Positions 9,262 through 17,210 are shown, numbered from the stretch's first letter. The stretch is DNA of 49,243 nt from Chloroflexota bacterium (GCA_016191875.1 JACPVG010000016.1:106444-155686); one strand, 5' to 3'. The notes: generated from the sequence alone by a model not told the origin. Translations and numbers: made by a program.

Positions 9262-9588
9262 TCAGGCCCAGCCAACCTGATGAATCAGAAAATAGGATGC
9301 GGCCATCATGAGCAAGCCGACAAACACCAGCATGGAGCCAATACCCCGGGCGGTGCGCACGAGTTGATTCATGGCGTCGACCAGGGCAGTGGTGTTCCCA
9401 ACCAATCCGGCAACCTCATCGGCAATCCCTTTCTGCGCGAGGTGCGCGGTTTGATCTCTGAGGCTTTCGATATCTTTCCCGATCGCCTTTGAAACCAGGA
9501 CAAAGACCCCCAATACGAAGGCCGTCACCCCCAGGAAGAATATCACTGAGGCCATGAAGAAGATTACATCTCGATACACAATAGTCAT
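9262..9588 (-). CDS. Small two-helix membrane protein of the TPR/protease cluster
   Basis: A 108-residue protein of unknown family. A long hydrophobic helix (about 8-33, FFMASVIFFLGVTAFVLGVF) is followed by a ~45-residue soluble helical segment (KDIESLRDQTAHLAQKG, ALVDAMNQLVRTARG) and a second membrane helix (about 83-102, GSMLVFVGLLMMAASYF). The middle looks able to form a coiled coil. The frame is open 15 codons further upstream, but the ATG at 9588 has a strong AGGAGG 9 bases before it, so I start there. Its stop lies 8 bp before the giant TPR gene. Position suggests it anchors the TPR/protease pair at the membrane or passes a membrane signal to it; nothing in the sequence proves that. Confidence 0.82.
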   Translation of the reverse strand: MTIVYRDVIFFMASVIFFLGVTAFVLGVFVLVSKAIGKDIESLRDQTAHLAQKGIADEVAGLVGNTTALVDAMNQLVRTARGIGSMLVFVGLLMMAASYFLIHQVGWA

Positions 9589-9665
9589 GGTCTTCGCCTC
9601 CTGACCCTGAATGATTCGGGTAGCCAGGTGCAAGGAATGTGCCCGGCTGGGAGGCGATTTGGAGA

Positions 9666-9694
9666 TTGACGGGACGGGGAAACGGAATTAAAAT
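9666..9694 (+). promoter_or_regulatory. Sigma-70-type promoter for rplY
   Basis: TTGACG at 9666-9671 and TAAAAT at 9689-9694 with a 17-bp spacer, both close to consensus. Transcription would start near 9701, giving a leader of about 138 nt before rplY. Confidence 0.65.
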
Positions 9695-9710
9695 CCTTGG
9701 TTGCAACGCA

Positions 9711-9737
9711 GTCTCCTCATAATGAGGGGACATTTTT
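9711..9737 (+). terminator. Hairpin plus T-run in the rplY leader (terminator-like)
   Basis: An inverted repeat (9711-9720 with 9722-9731, one G-U pair, effective loop of about 5 nt) is followed at once by ATTTTTA. It has intrinsic-terminator shape on the plus strand but lies only about 10 nt after the predicted start of transcription. There is no plus-strand gene upstream for it to terminate, so an attenuator or 5'-protecting hairpin is possible. Confidence 0.45.
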
Positions 9738-9788
9738 ATGCCAGGATGACACTGGCCCATCGGACCGGCGTGGCCGGAATTCAGCCGA

Positions 9789-9824
9789 GGGATGAAGGTA
9801 ACCCGCACGGGTGAGAGGCATCCC
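9789..9824 (+). promoter_or_regulatory. Second leader hairpin just upstream of the rplY ribosome site
   Basis: GGGATG at 9789-9794 can pair with CATCCC at 9819-9824, enclosing a small ACCC/GGGT hairpin at 9801-9812. The structure ends directly at the AAAGGAAGG ribosome site (9825-9833), so folding could affect translation of rplY. It matches no riboswitch class that I know. Confidence 0.35.
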
Positions 9825-9838
9825 AAAGGAAGGATGAC

Positions 9839-10498
9839 ATGGAACAAGAAGTTCTAAAAGCAACAGTACGTACTGAAACTGGCAAGAAGGTGAGCGCTCT
9901 TCGTCGGGCTGGTCAGCTTCCGGCCGTGATTTATGGCAAGGCGCTCAAGGCCCCGATTGCTGTCTCGCTGGATCTGCGAGAGGCGACACGGGTGTTGCGG
10001 CATGTGGGCTCCTCAACGCTTCTGACTCTGGAGGTAGAGGGGCGCGAGATCCCAACCCTGGTGCGCGAGCGCCAACGCGATTTTCTGCGGGGCGATTTCC
10101 TGCACGTGGACTTTCTGGCCATTTCGCTCACCGAAAAGGTTCGCACGGAAGTCTCAATCGTTCTTGACGGCGTTTCCCAGGCGGTGAAGGACGGTGGCCT
10201 GCTTATCACCGGCGTTGAAAGCGTAGAGGTCGAAGCGCTGCCTCAGGATCTACCGGAGAACTTCACAGTGGATCTGAGCGTTTTGAAGGCAATCGGAGAT
10301 GGTATTCATGTTTCTGACCTTATCATGCCCGCGGGCGTGGAATGCCTTTCCGACCCCGAAGAATTGATCGCGGTGGTCACTGCCCCGACGATTGAGGTCG
10401 TGGAAGAAGTCGAGCCGACTGAAGTCGTTGCTGAACTGGAGCCCGAAATAATCGAGAAGGGCAAAGCTCAGGAAGAATCCGAAGAAGGGGAGGACTAA
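9839..10498 (+). CDS. rplY: Large ribosomal subunit protein bL25 (Ctc form)
   Basis: bL25 binds 5S rRNA in the central protuberance of the 50S subunit. The 219-residue product is the long TL5/Ctc version: residues 1-95 are the 5S-binding L25 domain (TVRTETGKKVSALRRAGQLP near the start, then PAVIYG) and residues 100-185 are the C-terminal beta domain (LPENFTVDLSVLKAIGDGIH). A very acidic Glu-rich tail (190-219) follows, common in Ctc proteins. The ATG at 9839 follows a good ribosome site (AAAGGAAGG). It is transcribed away from the TPR/protease cluster, has its own promoter (9666-9694) and ends in a terminator (10527-10560), so it is a single-gene unit. L25 genes often sit alone or next to peptidyl-tRNA hydrolase; the latter is not seen here. 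Confidence 0.97.
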   Translation: MEQEVLKATVRTETGKKVSALRRAGQLPAVIYGKALKAPIAVSLDLREATRVLRHVGSSTLLTLEVEGREIPTLVRERQRDFLRGDFLHVDFLAISLTEKVRTEVSIVLDGVSQAVKDGGLLITGVESVEVEALPQDLPENFTVDLSVLKAIGDGIHVSDLIMPAGVECLSDPEELIAVVTAPTIEVVEEVEPTEVVAELEPEIIEKGKAQEESEEGED

Positions 10499-10526
10499 CC
10501 TCACTCATCCTCGGTGGTTGCTATCC

Positions 10527-10560
10527 AAGCGAGCCTCTCTCAAAGAGGCTCGCTTTCATT
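10527..10560 (+). terminator. Intrinsic terminator after rplY
   Basis: A 12-bp perfect stem (10527-10538 with 10544-10555) and 5-nt loop, followed by a short T-containing tail (TTTCATT). It lies 28 bp after the rplY stop and before the convergent Nudix gene. Confidence 0.8.
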
Positions 10561-10610
10561 ATCGTAACCGGGTGGGTGTTCTAACGCCGGGCTCGATACG
10601 CCAGCGGGGG

Positions 10611-11219
10611 CTACCCGTCCTGCTTGAGAGCAACGATCGCATCTATAAGGGCAGTTGTAAACCTTGCGCTGGCTCCCCAAAGAGTTTCTCCATTAAACTC
10701 CTTGTAGAAAATGACATCGAAGCTGAACCCTTTGGACCAGGTACGCGTGGTTGTGTAGCGGTTCACTGGGTCCATCAGCCAAGCAAGAGGAATAGAGAAT
10801 ACCCGGCCAACTTCGGTTGGGGAGGCGGTTATCGGGGCAGGCTGGGAGAGCAGGCCGACCACGGGAGTGACGAGGTAGTTTGAAACGGTAAGGAATTCCT
10901 GTAACTTGCCAAGAACCTCAACCGCCGTACCGGGAATGCCAAGTTCTTCGCGCGTTTCGCGCAATGCCGTGGAAACCGGAGATTCGTCGCCATCCTCCAT
11001 TGCGCCACCCGGAAAAGCCACCTGCCCGCTGTGGCGGTCGCCGTGAAGAATTGCGCGGCGGATGAAGAGCAGATGAAGTCCCGCGCTCTCCTGAAGGAGT
11101 GGCATCAACACCGCCGCAGGTCGGGCGGGAGCATCAAAGAATCCCCGTGGGTAGGTACCCTCCGGCGGCCTATCTGAAAGACCGGCTAGGGCAGCCCTGA
11201 TGGTGTCAGCCGTGATCAC
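10611..11219 (-). CDS. Nudix hydrolase, CoA pyrophosphatase (NudL/YeaB) type
   Basis: This type cleaves CoA and related nucleotide diphosphates, usually to 4'-phosphopantetheine and 3',5'-ADP. The 202-residue product shows the Nudix box as GGAMEDGDESPVSTALRETR followed by EELG (71-94), with metal-binding Glu91 and Glu92. It also has the extra NudL signature upstream of the box (LLFIRRA, then HSGQVAFPGG, 50-72), which is why I prefer CoA pyrophosphatase over a generic Nudix enzyme. The start is a GTG at 11219; no better ATG is available before the conserved core. It is convergent with rplY and 87 bp downstream of the small membrane gene, so it may belong to the tRNA-thiolation transcription unit or have its own promoter. 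Substrate is inferred from family signature only. Confidence 0.88.
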   Translation of the reverse strand: MITADTIRAALAGLSDRPPEGTYPRGFFDAPARPAAVLMPLLQESAGLHLLFIRRAILHGDRHSGQVAFPGGAMEDGDESPVSTALRETREELGIPGTAVEVLGKLQEFLTVSNYLVTPVVGLLSQPAPITASPTEVGRVFSIPLAWLMDPVNRYTTTRTWSKGFSFDVIFYKEFNGETLWGASARFTTALIDAIVALKQDG

Positions 11220-11306
11220 TATTGTTCTGATTTGCCCAGGTGTAATCTGGTGATGCGGCGTGCTGCGTCTGATGTGAAGTGCGATGAACGCTGGTGCTGG
11301 GGATAA

Positions 11307-11576
11307 TCAATCGTTAACGGCCGCGCCTCGTCCCAACCACATGACGAGCACTAACGCGACTGCGCTGCCAAGACTTGCGATGCCCACGTTGAGGGCGCCC
11401 AGGCGGCCAATACTCCAGCCGAGGGCGGCAGCGATAGCATGGCCGCTCCAGAACCCGGCCCAGGAGGCTATTAGGTAGCCTGCCAACCGTCCGGGACCGC
11501 CGCCCTGCCAGAAGTGAAATACGGCTCCGTAGAGGGAAGCTAGAAGCGCTCCGAACAATAAGCTGGGGAAAGTCAT
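11307..11576 (-). CDS. Small integral membrane protein downstream of mnmA
   Basis: An 89-residue, very hydrophobic protein with about three predicted membrane helices (roughly 3-20, 30-52 and 60-82), Gly/Ala-rich and with few charged residues. I do not recognise a family. Its ATG overlaps the mnmA stop by 4 bp (ATGA), so it is translationally coupled to mnmA. No catalytic motif, signal peptide or metal-binding cysteine is visible. Coupling suggests co-expression with tRNA thiolation but says nothing firm about function. Confidence 0.72.
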   Translation of the reverse strand: MTFPSLLFGALLASLYGAVFHFWQGGGPGRLAGYLIASWAGFWSGHAIAAALGWSIGRLGALNVGIASLGSAVALVLVMWLGRGAAVND

Positions 11577-12688
11577 CTGTTGTTCAGAAGGTTTACGCGG
11601 CGTCTGGCTGCGGCCGGGGCAACTTGTGTTTCGATGATTCCGCCGCCAAGGACTTCATCGCTCAGATAGATGACGGCAGCCTGCCCGGGGGTGATGTCTC
11701 TGACTGCATCGTCGAAGGTTGCGATGAACCTGTTCGGACCGTCTGGCGAGACGGTCGCCGGGCGCGGAGGGGCGGTATAGCGCGTCTTCACCAGTGCGCG
11801 GAAGGGCTGAACGGGAGCAGGCTGGAGCCAGTTCATTTCGCTGGCTGTCAGCGTATGGCATCCCAAATCGTCCGCGGGCCCCACGCGCAAGGTATTGCTG
11901 GCAATGTCCTTTTCCAGCACGTAGAGGGGTTCTGCGCTGGAAATTCCCAGACCCTTGCGCTGACCAATCGTATAGAAGGGCAGACCGGCGTGTTGGCCGA
12001 GCAGGTTGCCATACGAATCAAGAATCGCGCCGGGGGACGCCGTGTTGGGAGCGTTGCGCTTGAGGAAATCTTCGTAGCGCGTGCCTGCCAGGAAACACAG
12101 GTCCTGGCTCTCGCGGGCATGCGCCACCGGTAGATTGAGTTCCGCAGCCTTCTGGCGGACTTCGGACTTGGTCAGTTCGCCGATAGGAAACAGAGCCCTG
12201 TCCAACTGGCTGGGGTCGAGGGCGTGCAGGACATAGGATTGGTCTTTGTGCTGGTCATTGGCGCGGAAGAGATGCGCCCGTCCCTGGGCATCGCGTTCCA
12301 AACAGGCGTAGTGCCCGGTGGCCATGAACTCTGCACCCAGTGAGAGGGCGCGGTTAAGGAGAAACTCCCAGCGAATGTGGCGGTTGCAGATCATGCAGGG
12401 ATTGGGCGTCACTCCGCGCATGTATTCGTTGATGAAATAGGTAACGACCTGTTCGGCGAATGCGTCTTTGGCATCAACGACATAGAACGGGATCTCAAGT
12501 TGGGAGGCGACGCGGCGGGCCAGGGCCATTGCCTCCGGTGTGCAGCAGCGGTTGGCAGTTTCCCGCCCCGGCTCTGTCCAAAGTCGGAGCATCATGCCGA
12601 TGACCTCGTAGCCCTGTTCCTTCAGCAGGGCGGCGGCCACGGAACTATCAACGCCACCGCTCATGGCGACAACCACGCGCGCATTCAT
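11573..12688 (-). CDS. mnmA: tRNA-specific 2-thiouridylase MnmA
   Basis: MnmA activates U34 of tRNA Lys/Glu/Gln with ATP and replaces its 2-oxygen by sulfur. The 371-residue product has the PP-loop ATP motif SGGVDSS (10-16), the substrate-tRNA segment with NPCMICNRHI (96-105, catalytic Cys101), ATGHYA (123-128) and the second active-site Cys198 in ESQDLCFL. Length is normal. The C-terminal beta barrel is complete, with the family's usual GQAAVIYLSDEVLGGGII near the end. The ATG overlaps the stop of the cysteine desulfurase gene by 4 bp. That enzyme would be the natural sulfur donor, either directly or via a relay, so the pair forms a self-contained s2U34 module. No TusA-E relay proteins are present nearby. 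Confidence 0.97.
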   Translation of the reverse strand: MNARVVVAMSGGVDSSVAAALLKEQGYEVIGMMLRLWTEPGRETANRCCTPEAMALARRVASQLEIPFYVVDAKDAFAEQVVTYFINEYMRGVTPNPCMICNRHIRWEFLLNRALSLGAEFMATGHYACLERDAQGRAHLFRANDQHKDQSYVLHALDPSQLDRALFPIGELTKSEVRQKAAELNLPVAHARESQDLCFLAGTRYEDFLKRNAPNTASPGAILDSYGNLLGQHAGLPFYTIGQRKGLGISSAEPLYVLEKDIASNTLRVGPADDLGCHTLTASEMNWLQPAPVQPFRALVKTRYTAPPRPATVSPDGPNRFIATFDDAVRDITPGQAAVIYLSDEVLGGGIIETQVAPAAARRRVNLLNNR

Positions 12689-13866
12689 GCGGTCTGGCTT
12701 TCCAGGGCGCGGGCAGTTTCGATGACGCCGGGCAGAACGCTCAGGAATCGCTGGATCTCAGCATCGGTTGTCTGTGGTCCTAGCGTGACGCGCAAGGAGC
12801 CCGAGGCCCATTCCGGAGCAAGGCCGAGCGCCAGGAGAGTTTCGGATGGTTCGGGGTTGCCGGTCTTGCAGGCTGAACCGGATGAACAGGCGAATCCCTG
12901 TCCATCCAAGAGCATGAGCAGTTCACTGCCGTTAACTCCCTTGAAGGCGAAGCTACTATGATTGCGCAGGCGGGCTTCGGGATGTCCGGTGAGAATAGAG
13001 TCAGGAATCGCCTCCAAGACCTCGGCGACAAGTTTATTGCGCATAGCCATTATCTTACCAGTTGTCTGAGCGAGCTCCGCCTGTGTGATAGCCAGAGCTT
13101 CGGCCAGTCCAACGATCAGTGGAACGTTGCTTGTCCCGGCGCGCAGCCCGAATTCCTGGGAGCCGCCAGTGAGTATAGGCAGGAGGGGGGTGCCCCTGCG
13201 GACGAATAGTGCGCCGATACCTTTGGGCCCATGAAGCTTGTGACCCCCCAGCGAAACGAGGTCGGCCCGAATTTTGGAGAGATTCAGCGGCAGATGTGCG
13301 GCCGCCTGCACAGCGTCTGTATGCAGGAGAACACTGCTTGCGGCGCAGACCTCGGCGATTTCCGCTACCGGATTTATCGTGCCGATTTCATTGTTCCCGT
13401 GAATGATGGACACAACCGCCGTGCTGGTGCGCAGCAAGGGTTCCACGTCCTGTGGCGTCGTCCCGCCAAATGTATCTACTGGTGCATATTCCAACTGGAA
13501 GCCATGATGCGCGGCCAGAGCGCGGGCAGTCTTCGCTACCGCCGGATGCTCAACTGGAGTGATCAGAATCTGGTTGGCGCCGCGCGTCTCGCGCGTCATC
13601 CATGCCGCGCCTCTCAAGGCGAGGTTGTCGCTTTCCGAGCCACCGGAAGTGAATAGTATCTCTTCGGGTTGGATGCACAGTACGTCAGCGATCTGCCGGC
13701 GGGCGGCCTCAATGGCGGCCTCGCTGCGCTGCCCATACCAGTGAGTCGAAGAGGGATTGCCAAATGTGTCCGTGAAGTATGGCAGCATTTTTTCCAGGAC
13801 GCGTGGGTCCACTGGCGTGCTGGCGGCATAATCCAGATAGGTTCTGGAAGAAAAATCTGATACCAT
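12685..13866 (-). CDS. Cysteine desulfurase (IscS/NifS family)
   Basis: A PLP enzyme that removes sulfur from L-cysteine and holds it as a persulfide. The 393-residue product shows YLDYAASTPVD (10-20), the His-bearing VEHPAV (105-110), PLP Lys210 in SLGGHK, and the catalytic loop ACSSGSAC with Cys333 (preceded by Cys327, as in many NifS-like proteins). It is of normal length. The ATG overlap with mnmA and absence of iscU, iscA or other Fe-S assembly genes suggest that its main job here is tRNA thiolation, though a role in Fe-S assembly cannot be excluded. It is divergent from the phosphohexomutase gene, with a 125-bp shared upstream region. Confidence 0.95.
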   Translation of the reverse strand: MVSDFSSRTYLDYAASTPVDPRVLEKMLPYFTDTFGNPSSTHWYGQRSEAAIEAARRQIADVLCIQPEEILFTSGGSESDNLALRGAAWMTRETRGANQILITPVEHPAVAKTARALAAHHGFQLEYAPVDTFGGTTPQDVEPLLRTSTAVVSIIHGNNEIGTINPVAEIAEVCAASSVLLHTDAVQAAAHLPLNLSKIRADLVSLGGHKLHGPKGIGALFVRRGTPLLPILTGGSQEFGLRAGTSNVPLIVGLAEALAITQAELAQTTGKIMAMRNKLVAEVLEAIPDSILTGHPEARLRNHSSFAFKGVNGSELLMLLDGQGFACSSGSACKTGNPEPSETLLALGLAPEWASGSLRVTLGPQTTDAEIQRFLSVLPGVIETARALESQTA

Positions 13867-13940
13867 GACGGCGATTATATCGCCAATCGGCGCGCGGCCT
13901 CAAATGCGCCTATTCCTGCCATCTATCTAGTATTTGTTGT

Positions 13941-13946
13941 TATAAT
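13941..13946 (+). promoter_or_regulatory. Minus-10 element (TATAAT) upstream of the phosphohexomutase gene
   Basis: A perfect TATAAT at 13941-13946, 46 bp before the chosen start codon. The -35 region (around 13917-13923) is weak. Predicted transcription start is near 13953, which is downstream of the alternative TTG at 13950 and supports the ATG at 13992. Confidence 0.45.
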
Positions 13947-13991
13947 GGTTTGTACAATAAATCACGATTGAACGCCGGAACCGGAGCCCTC

Positions 13992-15413
13992 ATGCCGAAT
14001 CAAATACTCTTTGGGACAGATGGCTGGCGGGGAAGAATCGCAGAAGACTTCACCTTCGCGAATCTGCGGCGCTGCACGCAGGGTTTCGCCAACCATTTGA
14101 ACGCGGAAGGTCGTGCCGGGGAGTCCGTGGTCGTTGGGTATGATAAGCGCTTTCATTCCGAAAATTTCGCCGCCGCCGTCGCTGAAGTGCTGGCAGGAAA
14201 CGGCTTTCGGATCTTCCTTACCCGGGAGGCGACGCCCACACCTGTGATCTCTTATGCTGTCGTTGCCAAGAAGGCTGTCGCCGCAGTGAATATCACGGCA
14301 TCGCATAATCCGCCAACCGATAACGGCTTCAAGGTGCGCGATCATCACGGGGGCGCCATTGCGCCAGAAGGTCTGGCAACTATCGAGGCCGGCATCCCAG
14401 AGGATTCGGATGCCGTTAAGGTGATGGCGCTGGAAGAAGCGATTGATGGGGGGCAAATTGAACTATTCGATGCTTCAGACGACTATGTCGCGCATCTCAA
14501 GGACTTGATCGATCTGACTCCTATCCGCGAGGCTGGATTGACGATATTGGTGGACTGCATGTGGGGAAACGGGGCAGGCTGGTTTCCGCGCCTGCTCGGG
14601 GGTGGGCCGACCAAGGTGATCGAAATACATAACCACAGGAATCCCATTTTCCCTGAGATGCAGCGGCCGGAGCCAATCCCACCGAATGTAGATGCTGGAC
14701 TGCAGGCCACGCTTGAACATAATGCGGATGTGATGATCGTGACGGACGGCGACGCGGATCGGGTGGGCATTGGCGACGAGAAAGGCATGTTCGTTGACCA
14801 ACTCCGAGTCTTCGGTTTGCTGGCCTATTACTTTCTGGAAGTGCGGGGCGAGCGCGGCCCAATCGTGAAGACGATTTCCACCACCACGATGCTGAACAAA
14901 CTCGGCAGACTCTACGATGTTCCTGTCCACGAGACCGGTGTTGGCTTTAAATATGTCGCTCCGAGGATGGTTGAAACCGATGCCATGATTGGCGGCGAAG
15001 AATCGGGCGGCTATGCTTTTCGTGGAAATGTGCCGGAGCGGGATGGCATCCTTGGAGGCCTGTATTTTCTGGATATGATGGTGCGGTTGGGTAAGCGCCC
15101 GACCGAACTGCTTCAACTGTTGTTTGAAAAAGTGGGGGAGCATTTCTATGACCGGATTGACACCGTATTCACCGGCGAACGCGAGACGCGCAAACAGATG
15201 ATTCGAAACGCAAAGCCGAGCAGCATCGGGGGGCTGGGGGTCTTGGGATTGGATACCACGGATGGGTTCAAATTCAACCTTGAAGACGGCGGCTGGTTGC
15301 TGATTCGGTTCTCTGGCACTGAGCCCAAGCTGCGCGTTTACTGTGAGACCACCCACGGCGACAAGGTGCAGAAGATCCTCCAAGATGGACTGCGAATCGC
15401 GGGGATTGAATAG
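13992..15413 (+). CDS. Phosphoglucomutase/phosphomannomutase family protein
   Basis: An alpha-D-phosphohexomutase that moves phosphate between C1 and C6 of a hexose through a phosphoserine. The 473-residue product has an N-terminal LFGTDGWRG, the catalytic ITASHNP loop with Ser104, the metal loop TDGDADRVG, the sugar-specificity loop GGEESGG and the C-terminal phosphate-binding [12 protein letters not shown]. All four domains are present. The sugar loop GEESGG is of the phosphoglucomutase/phosphomannomutase sort, not phosphoglucosamine mutase (GEQSGH). The open frame extends to a TTG at 13950, but the ATG at 13992 has GGAG 5 bases upstream and precedes the conserved start of the domain. tatD follows after 11 bp. 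It would supply glucose-1-phosphate or mannose-1-phosphate for envelope sugars. Confidence 0.94.
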   Translation: MPNQILFGTDGWRGRIAEDFTFANLRRCTQGFANHLNAEGRAGESVVVGYDKRFHSENFAAAVAEVLAGNGFRIFLTREATPTPVISYAVVAKKAVAAVNITASHNPPTDNGFKVRDHHGGAIAPEGLATIEAGIPEDSDAVKVMALEEAIDGGQIELFDASDDYVAHLKDLIDLTPIREAGLTILVDCMWGNGAGWFPRLLGGGPTKVIEIHNHRNPIFPEMQRPEPIPPNVDAGLQATLEHNADVMIVTDGDADRVGIGDEKGMFVDQLRVFGLLAYYFLEVRGERGPIVKTISTTTMLNKLGRLYDVPVHETGVGFKYVAPRMVETDAMIGGEESGGYAFRGNVPERDGILGGLYFLDMMVRLGKRPTELLQLLFEKVGEHFYDRIDTVFTGERETRKQMIRNAKPSSIGGLGVLGLDTTDGFKFNLEDGGWLLIRFSGTEPKLRVYCETTHGDKVQKILQDGLRIAGIE

Positions 15414-15424
15414 GCAATACGACC

Positions 15425-16240
15425 ATGGCGGCTGAGCGCCCGACACTGACAGATACCCATTGTCACCTCTTCCTCGATCAATTTAGCGCGGACAGACCAG
15501 AGGTGATTGTCCGGGCGATAACGGCGGGAGTCTCGCGCATACTCGTTCCCGGCATCGATGTGGAGAGCAGTCGGGCGGCAATCCAACTGGCTGAAGACTA
15601 CGACGAAATCTATGCAGCGGTGGGCATCCATCCAAATTCAGCCCATCTTTGGAACGAAGAAGCGGGAGCCATCCTGCGCGAGCTTGCAACCCACCCGAAG
15701 GCGATCGCCATCGGCGAGATCGGACTGGATTATTACTGGGACAAGACTTCCCATAACGTTCAAGAACAGGTTTTTCAATTTCAATTAGAATTAGCCAGCG
15801 AAGTGAACCTGCCGGTCGTTGTCCACAACCGCGAGGCCACGCAGGATATACTTCGCAAGTTGTTTGCATGGCAGGAGGAGTTGGAGCGAATGAACAGCCC
15901 GATTGCTGAGCGGCCCGGGGTGTTGCATTCCTTCAGCGGTGAGCTTGCCGATATGGAAGCGGCGCTGGCCGCGAACTTCTACATTGGAATCACCGGCCCT
16001 GTGACCTTTAAGAAAGCGCAGGGACTACGCGAGGTGGCACGCCGGGTGGCGCCGACTCGGCTACTTATCGAGACGGATGCGCCCTACCTGGCGCCAGAGC
16101 CGGTGCGCGGGCAGCGCAACGAGCCGCAATTTGTGGAGCATATCGCCCGGCGGCTAAGCGAACTACGCGGTATCAGCCTGGAAAGGCTCTGTTTGGAGAC
16201 CTCCACCAATGCGGATGCACTACTTGGATGGCAGAACTGA
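15425..16240 (+). CDS. TatD family metal-dependent hydrolase (DNase)
   Basis: TatD proteins are TIM-barrel enzymes of the amidohydrolase superfamily with 3'-5' exonuclease activity. The 271-residue product has the metal-binding start TDTHCHLF (two His), AVGIHPN, the bridging Glu in AIGEIGLDYYWD, VVHNREA, HSFSG and the final metal Asp in LLIETDAPYLAPEP. Every metal ligand expected of the family is present, so it should be active. The ATG is 11 bp after the phosphohexomutase stop. Its 3' end overlaps the next frame (polyprenyl synthase) by up to 32 bp, which points to one operon. Whether the main role is DNA repair, RNA quality control or something else is not settled for the family. Confidence 0.94.
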   Translation: MAAERPTLTDTHCHLFLDQFSADRPEVIVRAITAGVSRILVPGIDVESSRAAIQLAEDYDEIYAAVGIHPNSAHLWNEEAGAILRELATHPKAIAIGEIGLDYYWDKTSHNVQEQVFQFQLELASEVNLPVVVHNREATQDILRKLFAWQEELERMNSPIAERPGVLHSFSGELADMEAALAANFYIGITGPVTFKKAQGLREVARRVAPTRLLIETDAPYLAPEPVRGQRNEPQFVEHIARRLSELRGISLERLCLETSTNADALLGWQN

Positions 16241-17210
16241 ATTGACGACGGTGAATTTCTTTACCCCTGTGCAGGAACACATCCCTCTGGTTGAGGCGCG
16301 GATGCGGGACCAGTCGCGCGGTCATCATCCAGATCTGCAGGCGGCAATGGAGCACCTATTGGACGCGGGCGGCAAACGCGTGAGGCCGATCGTGTGCCTG
16401 CTGGCAGGCGGTATGCTCGGTGCGACGCGTGAGCGAAACATCACGCTGGCGGCGGCTGTCGAATTGCTGCACACCGCCACGTTGGTACACGACGATATGA
16501 TCGATGGGGCGCTGCTACGGCGTGGTATCCCAACTCTCAATGCGAGTTGGTCGCCGGCCGCAACCATCCTGACAGGTGATTTCATTTTCGCGCGGGCGGC
16601 AAAGCTGGCGGCTGAGACCAACTCCATCGAGGTCATGAACCTGTTTGCGAAAACGCTGTCCACGATTGTGAATGGCGAGATCACCCAGATGTTCAGCGGC
16701 AGGGGGGTTGCCAGCCGCGAGAACTATTTTGAACGCATCTATGCCAAGACCGCCTCAATGTTCGAATTGGCCTCGTCGGCACCGGTCTTCCTCGCGGGGT
16801 TCGGAGAAGAAACGTTTGAGGCGCTGCGCACCTATGGCTATGAAATAGGAATGGCCTTCCAAATCATGGATGACATCCTGGATTTCGTCAGCCATGAGTC
16901 AAATCTTGGTAAGCCGGTGGCGAGCGATCTGCGAAACGGATTGGTGACGTTGCCGGCCTTATGTCACATGGAACTTGTGCCTGGCGCGGTCGACGTATTG
17001 CTGGCGCTTGCCAACGGGCGCACCCAATCCGAGGCTGAGGTCGACCAGTTAATTCATTCGATCCGCGCGAGCGGAGCCATCGACATGGCGCTGGATGAGG
17101 CCACCGCATTTGTGGAGCGTGGGCTGCAATCGCTGGATGCTATGCCTCTGGGGTCAGAGCGCAATGGACTTGAGGAACTGGCTCGCTTTGTGGTGAGCCG
17201 GGCAACGTGA
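16209..17210 (+). CDS. Polyprenyl (all-trans) diphosphate synthase
   Basis: Adds isopentenyl diphosphate units to an allylic diphosphate to make the isoprenoid chain of quinones or undecaprenyl-type carriers. The product has GGKRVRP (the substrate Lys-Arg site), the first Asp-rich motif VHDDMID, the second QIMDDILDF, and the GKPVASDLRNGLVTLP segment between helices, all typical. Residues just before the first Asp motif are compatible with a medium or long product. The start is uncertain. ATG at 16209 overlaps tatD by 32 bp and has GGAG about 10 bases upstream. A TTG at 16242, 1 bp after the tatD stop, would begin LTTVNFF and better fits the usual N-terminus. Chain length cannot be predicted with confidence. 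Confidence 0.93.
   Translation: MRMHYLDGRTELTTVNFFTPVQEHIPLVEARMRDQSRGHHPDLQAAMEHLLDAGGKRVRPIVCLLAGGMLGATRERNITLAAAVELLHTATLVHDDMIDGALLRRGIPTLNASWSPAATILTGDFIFARAAKLAAETNSIEVMNLFAKTLSTIVNGEITQMFSGRGVASRENYFERIYAKTASMFELASSAPVFLAGFGEETFEALRTYGYEIGMAFQIMDDILDFVSHESNLGKPVASDLRNGLVTLPALCHMELVPGAVDVLLALANGRTQSEAEVDQLIHSIRASGAIDMALDEATAFVERGLQSLDAMPLGSERNGLEELARFVVSRAT

Noticed and set aside
9255..9275. TTG start of the giant TPR protein overlapping the membrane gene
   Set aside because: An ATG 8 bp after the upstream stop is equally placed and avoids the overlap; neither has a strong ribosome site, so this is a preference, not proof.
9701..9838. Known riboswitch in the rplY leader
   Set aside because: I compared it by eye with fluoride, guanidine, ZTP and preQ1 consensus features; none fitted, so I describe it only as structured leader.
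14475..15446. Long open frame (323 codons) on the minus strand inside the phosphohexomutase gene
   Set aside because: It lies wholly opposite a well-recognised gene, its translation shows no family motifs, and GC-rich coding DNA often gives such antisense frames.
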